A stretch of DNA of 19,247 nucleotides from JAYEKL01 sp034660995 (GTDB lineage: Bacteria; Patescibacteriota; Minisyncoccia; JAHIHE01; JAGLIN01), in contig JAYEKL010000034.1 in the NCBI GenBank assembly GCA_034660995.1, positions 1-19,247 on the forward strand, written 5' to 3'. Every line of letters starts with the position of its first letter. The first letter of the stretch is position 1. The notes below the pieces were generated by a model. It did not search any database. It was not told the DNA's origin and saw only the letters and a list, made by a program, of their open reading frames with translations. Position numbers and translations under genes: made by a program. This document shows, piece after piece, positions 1-6,834 of this stretch.

Positions 1-1
1 A

Positions 2-105
2 AGTTAGAAAGTTGTAAAGTTGTAAAGTTGTAAAGTTGTAAAGTTAGAAAGTTGTAAAGTTAGAAAGTTGTAAAGTTGTAAAGTTATAAAGTTGTAAAGT
101 TAGAA
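2..105. repeat. 8-bp tandem repeat array (AGTTGTAA / AGTTAGAA)
   Basis: About thirteen consecutive 8-bp units run from the left edge, mostly AGTTGTAA with AGTTAGAA and one AGTTATAA variant. The array lies just downstream of the sugar transferase stop codon. It may continue beyond the window. No coding capacity is apparent. It resembles the other short AT-rich microrepeats that fill intergenic gaps here. Confidence 0.9.
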
Positions 106-130
106 TATTAGGAGGTTAGAATACTAGTTG

Positions 131-1540
131 CTAGCATGCCGACTTATCTCCTTTTAGATACATAAGCAAGGTTTTTACAATAATTATAAAATCTAAAAAT
201 AATGACCAGTTTTCAATGTAATAAATGTCCAGTTTTACTTCTCTCTCAAAATCTAATCCTGAACTTCCGCTAACTTGCGCCATTCCGGTACATCCAGGTT
301 TTATGTTTAGTAACTTTTTATGATGTTTCTTATACTTTGCAACCTCTTCTGGCTCGTGAGGACGAGGACCAACCAAGCTTATTTCTCCCCTTAGCACATT
401 AATAAGCTGAGGAAATTCATCAAGACGAGTTTTTCTTGTAATTTTTCCTACTCTAGTTATACGAGGATCATCTTTCATTTTAAAAAGCGGACCCTCTCCT
501 CTTTCATTAAGTTTTGCAAATTCTGGTTTAAGATTCCCATCTTTATCATATTTCATCTCGTGAGCATTCTCTACCATAGAACGAAATTTATAAAGCATAA
601 ATTTTCTTCCTCTGGCGACTCTTTCAAGTCTTGCAAAAACAGGACCTGAGCTATCCATTTTTATAATAATCGCCATAAAAATAAAAAACGGAGAAAGCGC
701 GACAAGTCCAAAAAAAGAACCAATAATATCTATGCTTCTTTTAAAAATCTTTCCCCAACCATCAAGAGGAGTCCGCTTTACTTCAATAAGAGTTATATCG
801 GATATAGTTTGCATTTCAAATAAAGCCGCTTGCGCCTGAAACATATCAGGAACAAATTTAAAATCAATATTCTTCTCCTGACAAAAATCCAAAAGTTCCT
901 GAATCCTGCATTTTTCAATATTAGTAGAACATAAAATAATTTCATCAATTCCAGGATTTTTATATATTTTTTCTAAATCTTCAATCTTAAAATTTCTTAA
1001 CTTCCTGATAATTTTATACCCTAAAACTTTATTGCGTTTGACCTCTTTTTGAATGGTTTTCACTGCTCCGTTTTCTCCGAGTAGAACCAGCCTATGAAAT
1101 CCAAACTTATATTTATTTGCCACCCAGCCTTGTATAATTCTAACTACAACCCTGCCGAATACAACGGTTATAATCGCAAAAAACCAGCCGGCAAAAAATA
1201 TAAAACGGGATGAAAACATTTCCCGTTGCATAAAAGACGCAAAAATTATAAACATAAAACTGGCAGAAACCCCAACCATAATCTGCGATATTTCTCTCCA
1301 TAGCTTTCCAACGCTCTTCATATTATAAAGTCCGATCAACGCAAAGGATATAATAAAAATAGGAGATACCGCAAAAACTATCTCCATAAAATTTTTAAAA
1401 GGAAGATCAAAAACAATTGGACGAAGATTTGAAAATTCAACATTAAATCTCAAAGAATACGCAAGAACTCCCGCAAAGACCACCATTAAAAAATCTATTG
1501 GAACTAAAAGCGCGTTAAAAACTAACTCTGATTTTTTCAT
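131..1540 (-). CDS. Polyprenyl-phosphate sugar phosphotransferase (WcaJ/WbaP-type)
   Basis: This 469-residue membrane enzyme would start a surface glycan by moving a sugar-1-phosphate from a nucleotide sugar onto undecaprenyl phosphate. Four hydrophobic segments lie at about residues 9-30, 50-72, 84-103 and 111-135. A Rossmann-like region follows (RLVLLGENG near 150). A further membrane segment near 267-294 leads into the bacterial sugar transferase domain. That domain holds KFRSM (318-322), the DDPRITRVGK stretch (357-366), LDEFPQLINVLRG (373-385) and GPRP (391-394), all hallmarks of the family. Length and domain order match the long family members with an N-terminal CoA-binding-like region. 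ATG at 1540 is the first start and has no obvious SD. No other glycan genes are in the window, so the sugar cannot be predicted. Family assignment is secure; substrate is unknown. Confidence 0.93.
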   Translation of the reverse strand: MKKSELVFNALLVPIDFLMVVFAGVLAYSLRFNVEFSNLRPIVFDLPFKNFMEIVFAVSPIFIISFALIGLYNMKSVGKLWREISQIMVGVSASFMFIIFASFMQREMFSSRFIFFAGWFFAIITVVFGRVVVRIIQGWVANKYKFGFHRLVLLGENGAVKTIQKEVKRNKVLGYKIIRKLRNFKIEDLEKIYKNPGIDEIILCSTNIEKCRIQELLDFCQEKNIDFKFVPDMFQAQAALFEMQTISDITLIEVKRTPLDGWGKIFKRSIDIIGSFFGLVALSPFFIFMAIIIKMDSSGPVFARLERVARGRKFMLYKFRSMVENAHEMKYDKDGNLKPEFAKLNERGEGPLFKMKDDPRITRVGKITRKTRLDEFPQLINVLRGEISLVGPRPHEPEEVAKYKKHHKKLLNIKPGCTGMAQVSGSSGLDFEREVKLDIYYIENWSLFLDFIIIVKTLLMYLKGDKSAC

Positions 1541-1597
1541 AAGATTACAAAATTACATTGTTTTATCGTTTTATCGTTCTACATATTTATTGAACAT

Positions 1598-1882
1598 CGT
1601 TGGCTCCATAGTCCCTGCCAGACGAGCAGGGCTGTGGAGCCTATTGTGATTTCGTTGGCTCCATTGTCCCGTTAGGGCTGTGGAGCCTTTTGTGATTTCA
1701 AACTTTATGAAAAGAGATTTAAAAAAAGTTAGGGCTTGTGATTTCGTTGGCTCCATTGTCCCGTTAGGGCTGTGGAGCCTTTTGTGATTTCGTTGGCTCC
1801 ATTGTCCCGTTAGGGCTGTGGAGCCTTTTGTGATTTCGTTGGCTCCATTGTCCCGTTAGGGCTGTGGAGCCTTTTGTGATTT
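1598..1882. repeat. 46-bp tandem hairpin repeat (GGCTCCA...TGGAGCC)
   Basis: Five copies begin at 1598, 1653, 1745, 1791 and 1837. The last four are 46 bp and nearly identical; the first is 55 bp with a longer loop. Each unit is a hairpin: GGCTCCA pairs with TGGAGCC and an inner CCC with GGG, followed by TTTTGTGATTT. Between copies 2 and 3 sits a diverged 46-bp segment (1699-1744) that ends like a repeat unit. Single copies occur in the opposite orientation at 2019-2048 and 9974-10004, and in this orientation at 19154-19184. There are no unique spacers, so this is not a CRISPR. Confidence 0.92.
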
Positions 1883-2152
1883 CAAACTTTATAAAAATAG
1901 ATCTCCAGATATCTCTTAAAGCGTAATTTTAAAATTTTATTAGACGAGAAGAAACACAAGGTTCAAGTCAGAAACATTAAACCAACGATAGATTGGTTTT
2001 TGGTGGTAACTAACAATAGGCTCCACAGCCCTGCGGGACTATGGAGCCAACAGAACACATAACATCCCATTAATATTCTTCGATCTTGTGGAAAAGTTTA
2101 TGTACACAAAACATTATTTCACGCATAGTTCTCCATAAAATCAAACAATATA
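1883..2152. repeat. Composite repeat block, copy 1
   Basis: This block is a diverged copy of 9855-10081 in the same orientation. Shared parts in order are an AT-rich stretch (GTAATTTTAA...ATTTTATTA), GAGAAGAAACACAAGGTTCA, a CCAACGATAG segment, the hairpin GGCTCC...GGAGCC (2019-2048) and a long imperfect palindrome at 2072-2151 that starts AATATTCTTCGA and ends AACAATAT. The palindrome carries an insert containing ATTATTTCACGCA that is also in the copy at 19059-19139 and absent from the copy at 10018-10081. Together with the tandem array to the left and the element to the right, it occupies the 1541-2321 gap, in which I see no gene. Confidence 0.82.
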
Positions 2153-2183
2153 ACCAACGGCAGGATATAATATATTTAAATTA

Positions 2184-2311
2184 TATAGGGGTTGGTGATT
2201 TTTACCGATTATTCCCCTCTTGAGATGGGCAAGGGGTGTGTAACAAACTTTTTAACACACCCCCAACCCCCTCTCTAGAGGGAAATTATAAGAAAATCAG
2301 CAGACCCTATA
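2184..2311. repeat. Palindromic MITE-like element A, copy 1
   Basis: The element is about 128 bp with imperfect terminal inverted repeats: TATAGGG...TGATTTT on the left and AAAATCAGCAGACCCTATA on the right. A nested inner palindrome pairs CCCCTCT with AGAGGG and GGGGTGTGTTA-like with TAACACACCCCC. Near-identical or related copies are at 2928-3046, 13455-13589 and 18950-19043. This copy lies immediately downstream of the rnpB 3' end and in the same direct orientation as the copy upstream of rnpB. There is no coding capacity. Confidence 0.88.
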
Positions 2312-2321
2312 CAACAAAAAA

Positions 2322-2862
2322 CGCTTAAGTTCAAAGGCAACAAGCAATAAGCCGAATTCTGTTCCCCGCGCTAAGTTTTACAAGACAATTTATATCAATA
2401 AGTTAAACTCAATTTCAATTAAGATAAATTATTGAATAATATTATAATGTAAAATTTAGCGCGGGGTGATAATCATCTATCTAGCTTTGCCATTGCTGAC
2501 AAAGTCGCGCGAACTACTTTTTTCCAAACTAATTTGGATTTGTTCTTGCACCAGGCAGGGTTTACCATTATTTGCCGTCACCGACAAAGAAAGAATATAG
2601 CCCTAAATCATCAAGATTTAGAACACTATTCAACTTTTCACCTTTTACCGCGCACAGCGCGGCTAGTATAGTCTCTGCGGCACTTTCCCTATCCCGATTG
2701 CTCGGAACGGTTGTCGTTAACAACTGCCTACTTCATCCCGCTCCTAATTTTATTCACATAATACTTTCTTGTAAAATTAGAAACGGGATGGGTGTTCGGA
2801 CTTTCCTCCCCATTTTTAAAAAATAGGGCGATTATCTAGCTCATCACCTTAAAACTTAAGCG
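2322..2862 (-). ncRNA. rnpB: RNase P RNA
   Basis: This is the catalytic RNA of RNase P, which cuts 5' leaders from tRNA precursors. Read on the minus strand, the universal P4 5' strand GAGGAAAGTCCG (about 2797-2808) is preceded by GAGCTAGATAATCGCC. Near the 3' end, ACAGAA (2357-2362) followed by TTCGGCTTA forms the P4 3' strand and its conserved neighbour. GGTAAACCCTGCCTGGTGCAAG-like sequence around 2545-2565 matches the conserved central region. The ends pair as a P1 helix: CGCTTAAGTT at 2853-2862 with AACTTAAGCG at 2322-2331, extending to about 16 bp with one mismatch. P2 pairs GATAATC with GATTATC. The gene is about 540 nt, long for this RNA, largely because of a 103-nt hairpin at 2364-2466. 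A T6 run follows P1 and could terminate transcription. Exact ends are estimated from P1. Confidence 0.95.
2364..2466 (-). other. Extra hairpin domain inside RNase P RNA
   Basis: The segment starts CCCCGCGCTAAATTTTACA and closes TGTAAAACTTAGCGCGGGG, a 19-bp stem with one mismatch, with an AT-rich partly paired interior. It sits between the 3' strand of P2 and the 3' strand of P4, the place where type-B RNase P RNAs carry helix P19. It is far longer than the few nucleotides present there in E. coli RNA. Confidence 0.85.
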
Positions 2863-2876
2863 TTTTGACTTATTAA

Positions 2877-2904
2877 AGTATATACAAATCCGCTGATTTG
2901 TCAA
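2877..2904 (-). promoter_or_regulatory. Sigma-70-type promoter of rnpB
   Basis: On the minus strand, TTGACA (2904-2899) is followed after 16 bp by TATACT (2882-2877). Transcription would start near 2870, a few bases before the P1 helix. It lies between the upstream copy of element A and rnpB. Confidence 0.88.
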
Positions 2905-2927
2905 CCACAAATCATATTAACATATTA

Positions 2928-3046
2928 GGTGATTTTTACCGATTATTCCCCTCTTGAGATGGGCAAGGGGTGTGTAACAAGCTTTTTAACACACCCCCAA
3001 CCCCCTCTCTAGAGGGGAATTATAAGAAAATCAGCAGACCCTATAT
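2928..3046. repeat. Palindromic MITE-like element A, copy 2
   Basis: Over about 118 bp it is nearly identical to 2193-2311, in the same orientation, differing at few positions. It has the same inner palindrome and the right end AAAATCAGCAGACCCTATA. The left end is shorter (ATTAGGTGATTTT). It lies between rnpB and the RNase HI gene, so rnpB and its promoter are bracketed by direct copies. Confidence 0.9.
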
Positions 3047-3068
3047 AATAAAATGAAAGATTAGAAAT

Positions 3069-3509
3069 TCAAAACAAACTATCGCTTTTCTCCTGGTTGT
3101 CTAACTCTTTATTTACTAATTCATCCGCCAATTTATTTTTTTCGCGCGGGATATGAATAAACTTTACAGAACTATATTCAAGCATTAAATTCCAAACTTT
3201 TATAAAAAGTAGTTGCATTCCTTCATCCTTTATTTTATATTTATGATTTAATTGTCGGACTACTAATTCGCTGTCAAGATAACATTCTAAATTCCCCTTT
3301 TTTATTTTTTGCGTTTTAAAAATTCCTTTTGCTTTTTGAAGCGCTAAAATTAATGCTTCATATTCTGCTACATTATTTGTTGTTTCACCAATATATTTCG
3401 AAGCTTTTAAAACTATTTCATTTTTATCATTCTCAATAACAACACCAATCGCAGAAGGACCTGGATTACCACGAGAACCACCATCAGTGAATGTGATTAG
3501 TTTTGACAT
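3069..3509 (-). CDS. rnhA: Ribonuclease HI family protein
   Basis: RNase HI cleaves the RNA strand of RNA-DNA hybrids, for example R-loops and primer remnants. The 146-residue protein is a bare RNase H fold. It begins with TDGGSRGNPGPSA, giving the first catalytic Asp (D9). TTNNVAEYEAL supplies E49, YLDSELVV supplies D79, and EKNKLADELVN supplies D129, so the full acidic set is present. The ETTNNVAEYEAL and DSELVV motifs resemble the short archaeal/Bacillus YpdQ-like branch more than E. coli RnhA. No N-terminal hybrid-binding domain is present. ATG at 3509 is the natural start. It lies 77 nt downstream of the solute-binding protein gene on the same strand, separated by a microrepeat hairpin. 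Confidence 0.93.
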   Translation of the reverse strand: MSKLITFTDGGSRGNPGPSAIGVVIENDKNEIVLKASKYIGETTNNVAEYEALILALQKAKGIFKTQKIKKGNLECYLDSELVVRQLNHKYKIKDEGMQLLFIKVWNLMLEYSSVKFIHIPREKNKLADELVNKELDNQEKSDSLF

Positions 3510-3515
3510 AATAAT

Positions 3516-3586
3516 AGTATTGAGTATTAAGTATTAAGCCAACTGATCTATCATTTGCTTAATACTTAATACTATATACTTAATAC
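3516..3586. repeat. Intergenic microrepeat hairpin (AGTATTAAG units)
   Basis: AGTATTGAGTATTAAG and similar iterations on the left pair with CTTAATACTTAATACT on the right, making an inverted repeat between two same-strand genes. It lacks a clean T-run, so it is not called a terminator. The same AGTATTAAG unit recurs in tandem at 9771-9816. Confidence 0.75.
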
Positions 3587-4993
3587 TTACCTAAGATTTT
3601 CAATTTTCTCCACCGCTTCATCCACTATCCTATCAATCTCTTCTCTATCTAAGTTTATCTTGTCAATCATTTCAACTAGAATATTATCAATTTTATCATT
3701 AAATTTGTTATAACTTTGAGAACTTTCAACTTGTCTGGCGAAAATGCCTACTTTATCTCCAGATTTTATCTGTTCCTGGATCAAATCTTTTCTCGCCGCA
3801 ACCTTACCTGTTGAATCAAGATATTGTTTTGAATTTTCTTTTTCAATGGCAGAACTTAAAAAACTCCAAGAAATTTTTGCGCAATCCACTTCATCAGAAA
3901 ACTCAACAGGCTCAACTTTACAATTACTAGAATTAGAAACTACAGGAATTGTTACATTTGAAAAATTTACCAAAGTAGAGTTTTCAAGCTGAGGCATTTG
4001 AGATATTCCATAATTCAAATCAGAATTTATGGCTAATAGGTTTTTAATATAATAATTATACCCTATTATCATCGCCACCTTACCATAAGCGAAAGCTTTG
4101 ACACAATTTTCTTGATCAGAATTCCATGAATATGTTTCTTTTCTTGGATTTGCAAACCCCATATAAAACTCTATTCCTCTTTTTCCAGGAGTTCTCTTTT
4201 CCACTCCATTAATTACATTTACTTCTATTTCCTTATTTATGTCTGTTTTCCCTTTATTATCAATCACTTTTCCACCCCCTTGCATTATTAAAAGAGCTAA
4301 AATATCAGAGGATCTATTTATATTTTTTCCAGTTCCAAACGCTATACCAGCTTGAACTATTTCATCTTTGTGATCAAGAATAGTTAATTTTCTCACAACC
4401 TTATCAAATTCTTTCCACGATTTTGGCGGTTCTTTTATCTCAGCTTCTTCAAACATATCTTTGTTATAATACAAAACAAGAGAATCGGAATAAAGAGGAA
4501 CTCCATATAGTTGATCATCATAAACCGTATCAATTAACGTTCTCCTTGGAAATATATCTAATAAATCTTGATGACTAATAAGATTATATTCCTGACTATA
4601 AGCATCATTTATAGCTAATGGTTCAAGCAAGTCAATGTAGCTACCAAACCAATTATTATTAATCATAAAAATACTTGGAACATTATTATTTTCTTTTGAT
4701 TTTTTAATATCTTCTTCATAAGAACTAAAATCTTTTTTAGTATAATTTATAGAAACATTTACTTTATGTCCATCAAGATTGTAAGTTTCACTTTCAAACT
4801 TTTTAATAATCTCTTCCCAATTATCAGAATTATCCCAAAGTCCCCAAAATTCCAAAGTTACCTCAAGTGGTTCATCATTTTTTACATGCGCATAAGGCGT
4901 TTTAAAAGTAGGATAAGCGCTCACCAAAATATATCCTACTATAAAAAGAAAGATTGATATTAAACTAATAATTAATATAAATTTTTTAAGCAT
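3587..4993 (-). CDS. Extracellular solute-binding protein, membrane-anchored
   Basis: The 468-residue protein resembles family 1 sugar-type ABC solute-binding proteins (MalE/UgpB-like), which bind a ligand outside the cell and deliver it to a permease. An N-terminal hydrophobic segment (about 5-25) acts as signal or anchor; there is no lipobox cysteine. Typical features are LEFWGLWDNSDNWEEIIKKF at 47-66, a GVPLYSDSLVLYYNKDMF segment, WKEFDKVVRKLT, and YLDSTGKVAARKDL near residue 390. It is clearly paralogous to the lipoprotein at 13634-15010, sharing GLWD, LTILD, NINR, WNxDQ and YLDST blocks. No permease or ATPase gene is nearby, so its transport partner and ligand are unknown. It lies 121 nt downstream of the lsp gene, with a repeat palindrome between. 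No SD precedes ATG 4993. Confidence 0.87.
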   Translation of the reverse strand: MLKKFILIISLISIFLFIVGYILVSAYPTFKTPYAHVKNDEPLEVTLEFWGLWDNSDNWEEIIKKFESETYNLDGHKVNVSINYTKKDFSSYEEDIKKSKENNNVPSIFMINNNWFGSYIDLLEPLAINDAYSQEYNLISHQDLLDIFPRRTLIDTVYDDQLYGVPLYSDSLVLYYNKDMFEEAEIKEPPKSWKEFDKVVRKLTILDHKDEIVQAGIAFGTGKNINRSSDILALLIMQGGGKVIDNKGKTDINKEIEVNVINGVEKRTPGKRGIEFYMGFANPRKETYSWNSDQENCVKAFAYGKVAMIIGYNYYIKNLLAINSDLNYGISQMPQLENSTLVNFSNVTIPVVSNSSNCKVEPVEFSDEVDCAKISWSFLSSAIEKENSKQYLDSTGKVAARKDLIQEQIKSGDKVGIFARQVESSQSYNKFNDKIDNILVEMIDKINLDREEIDRIVDEAVEKIENLR

Positions 4994-5025
4994 TAAATTA
5001 AATTGTTAAATTGTTCTATTGCTCT

Positions 5026-5104
5026 ATTGTTCGACTTTATAGAGAACTATTGCTTAAAATAAGCTTCTCTGCGAACAAGCTTTTCCACAAGGTTGAAGAA
5101 TATT
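5026..5104. repeat. Long palindrome (AATATT...GTCGAACAAT family), inverted copy
   Basis: It runs ATTGTTCGACTTTATAGAGA on the left to TTCCACAAGGTTGAAGAATA on the right. It is the reverse-oriented relative of the palindromes at 2072-2151, 10018-10081 and 19059-19139. It fills most of the gap between lsp and the solute-binding protein gene. Confidence 0.8.
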
Positions 5105-5114
5105 ATAGAATAAC

Positions 5115-5522
5115 TTAATGCGTTCTCAAAACTCTCCAGCTCAATAATAATGACCCAGCGCAAATTGCTAGGTCAGCAATATTGAAAGAAAATAATCCAT
5201 ATATAGATATATAATCAACTATATATCCATAAAAAAACATATCAATAGAATTACTTATAATTCCTCCAAGTAATAAAGCAAAAGCAACAGACACACCATT
5301 ATTTTTTTCAAAAAAAACATCCTTCTTAAAATACACAAGTAGTATTAAAAGAAGAAGAAATAATAGATATAAATTTGCAGATAATCCTAACAAAGAAGTA
5401 TAATTTTTTTTCAAGTATGTATCAGCAAATTTTTCCAAAATAATTAACTTGCAAATTTGATCTAAAAATAAAACAACAAAAATAACTATAGAAATTCTCA
5501 CGCTCTGCTGTCTTTTGTACAT
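5115..5522 (-). CDS. lspA: Lipoprotein signal peptidase (signal peptidase II)
   Basis: This integral membrane aspartyl peptidase removes the signal peptide from lipid-modified prolipoproteins. The 135-residue protein has four hydrophobic segments (about 8-29, 43-65, 79-95 and 107-130). Family motifs are D21-Q-I-C-K25, and GGIISNSID (86-94) followed by G-Y-I-V-D103-Y-I and F-N-I-A-D117. D103 and D117 match the catalytic aspartates, and N114 is kept. It is shorter than typical LspA (about 150-170). The usual GNxxDR before the first catalytic Asp reads SNSIDM, so the conserved Arg is Met. It starts 14 nt after the TraR/DksA gene stop, so the two are likely one operon. A plausible client in the window is the lipoprotein at 13634-15010. 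ATG at 5522 has no SD. Confidence 0.88.
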   Translation of the reverse strand: MYKRQQSVRISIVIFVVLFLDQICKLIILEKFADTYLKKNYTSLLGLSANLYLLFLLLLILLVYFKKDVFFEKNNGVSVAFALLLGGIISNSIDMFFYGYIVDYISIYGLFSFNIADLAICAGSLLLSWRVLRTH

Positions 5523-5536
5523 AAAAATCTATTACT

Positions 5537-5908
5537 TTATTTTTTTCTTTCACTGCATTTAACACATAATGTCGCTTCAGGCATAGCTTCCAACCTCTTT
5601 GGATTTATCTTTCCTCCACAAACAGAGCAAGTGCCATAAGTATTCTCTGATGTTTTTTTCAAAGCGCCTTCAATATTTTTAAGTTCATTCTCTAATTCAT
5701 GCTCCACGGAAAGCTTATTCTCATACTCAGAAACTTCATCAGCATTTTCATCTTGATGATCTCCAATGTGAGGAAATTCTGTTTTAAAATCATCTTTAAT
5801 TTTTTTATTTTTCTTAGCAAATTTTTGCAATTGAAAAATTATTGACTTTTTTTTAGTAATCAATTTTTTTTTAATCTTTTTTAATTTTTCTTTATTTTTA
5901 TCATTCAT
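5537..5908 (-). CDS. TraR/DksA-type C4 zinc-finger protein
   Basis: Members of this family bind the RNA polymerase secondary channel and tune transcription. The 123-residue protein has a lysine-rich, probably helical N-terminal two-thirds and a C-terminal zinc finger, C94-x2-C97-x17-C115-x2-C118. The finger contains GGKINPKRLEAMP, typical of the family. The acidic tip residues of DksA's coiled coil cannot be placed with confidence, so action on RNA polymerase is inferred from the family. The gene leads a likely two-gene unit with lspA (14-nt gap). ATG at 5908 follows an AT-rich leader without SD. Confidence 0.88.
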   Translation of the reverse strand: MNDKNKEKLKKIKKKLITKKKSIIFQLQKFAKKNKKIKDDFKTEFPHIGDHQDENADEVSEYENKLSVEHELENELKNIEGALKKTSENTYGTCSVCGGKINPKRLEAMPEATLCVKCSERKK

Positions 5909-6074
5909 ATATTTATTGTTAATTTAATAAATTAGATTTTACATATCTTATAATAACGAATTCACACAAAAAACACAGCTAAACTGTATTTGTATAATAA
6001 CATTATTTGATTCTTCAAGCAAATGAATGAAGAAACCAATTTTCAATTTCTAATTTTTAAACAATACTAATAGT

Positions 6075-6143
6075 AGAAAGATAATTTAAATAGAGGCTTA
6101 GCCTCCAGTTTGGAGGCTAAGCCTCTATTTAAATTATCTTTCT
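6075..6143. repeat. Perfect 32-bp inverted repeat with 5-nt loop
   Basis: The left arm (6075-6106) starts AGAAAGATAATTTAAATAGA and ends GCTTAGCCTCC. The right arm (6112-6143) is its exact reverse complement. The loop is AGTTT. It lies upstream of the zinc-finger gene. Perfect arms suggest recent origin or strong constraint. Confidence 0.96.
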
Positions 6144-6312
6144 TTGTGGAGAAGTTGTACATCTAATAAAAAAGACAGAAATATTTTCCATCTATAAAAA
6201 ATTAAGCAAAATAAAAGGCTAATGTTGCCCTAAATAATATTATATGGCTCATAGCCTTTTACAATCTTTATTTAGGTTATTTTCCTATCCCAGGGTGAGG
6301 GGATAGGCATGT

Positions 6313-6365
6313 TCACTTGTGTGTATTTGAACATTAAATGCTAATGTTCAAATATACACAAGTGA
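6313..6365. repeat. 24-bp inverted repeat with one mismatch
   Basis: TCACTTGTGTGTATTTGAAC on the left pairs with GTTCAAATATACACAAGTGA on the right across a short TTA-aatgc-TAA centre, with one mismatch. It stands 170 bp from the perfect 32-bp inverted repeat. Function is unknown. Confidence 0.93.
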
Positions 6366-6759
6366 CGCAACAACCATTTTAAACAAAGATCGTTTCAATT
6401 CTTTATTTTTTTAAAGAATTGTTTATGTCTCTAACCATTTTTTCGTTTTTCCCTTATTTTTTTCGTTTTTTTGTTTTTTCGTTTTTTTTATTTTTTATTT
6501 TTTTTAAAATTTTGCGGGAGAACGATGAAAACAGCAAGAGAAAACTAGATACAAACGAGGCCATCGCTAAGCTTATTAAACTTATTGCCCGCTATTTATA
6601 TTCAATTTACTCCTGACATTAAAAACAGCTAAAATCTTTTTTTTCAAGGTGCAATCTCAACTTATACATACAGTATAGCATAAAAATAAACCTCAGTCAA
6701 GTATATGACAAAACATCATTTATTTGCCTGAAACAAAACAAAAGAAAAATCTATTATAT

Positions 6760-6800
6760 AAAAAAGCAACCCCACTTTTTCCAAAACAGCGGGGTTGCTT
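6760..6800 (-). terminator. Intrinsic terminator of the S1 gene
   Basis: On the minus strand, AAGCAACCCC (6800-6791) pairs with GGGGTTGCTT (6773-6764) and is followed by a T-run. It sits 35 bp after the S1 stop codon. Confidence 0.9.
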
Positions 6801-6834
6801 ATCGTAAAGTTATCAACAAGTTATCAACAATTTG

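Larger units (their letters stand above)
5909..6834. other. Gene-poor intergenic region
   Basis: I see no convincing gene in these 926 bases. They hold a perfect 32-bp inverted repeat (6075-6143), a long AAAAGGCTA...TAGCCTTTT hairpin (about 6212-6260), a CCTATCCC/GGGATAGG hairpin (6284-6307), a 24-bp inverted repeat (6313-6365), a T-rich low-complexity stretch (about 6437-6510), the S1 terminator (6760-6800) and two tandem TTATCAACA sequences (6810-6829). A conserved small RNA is possible between 6200 and 6370, but I cannot match it to a known family. Confidence 0.7.

Noticed and set aside
1571..1756. Leftward open frame of 61 codons
   Set aside because: It translates the tandem GGCTCC hairpin repeat; the frame exists only because the unit lacks stops.
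1598..1882. CRISPR-like array
   Set aside because: The repeats abut directly, with no unique spacers, and no cas genes are present.
2572..2826. Rightward open frame of 84 codons
   Set aside because: It lies wholly within the RNase P RNA gene on the opposite strand and has no protein-like features.
3744..3992. Antisense open frames within larger genes (e.g. 3744-3992, 6832-7138, 7307-7639, 11416-11604, 13510-13845)
   Set aside because: They are opposite-strand shadows of well-supported coding genes and carry no independent signal.
6419..6616. Possible small membrane protein of about 63-65 residues
   Set aside because: The first half is an artefact-like poly-Phe stretch from T-runs. The second half (LRENDENSKRKLDTNEAIAK) looks more natural, but there is no RBS and no homology I recognise. 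Left uncalled.
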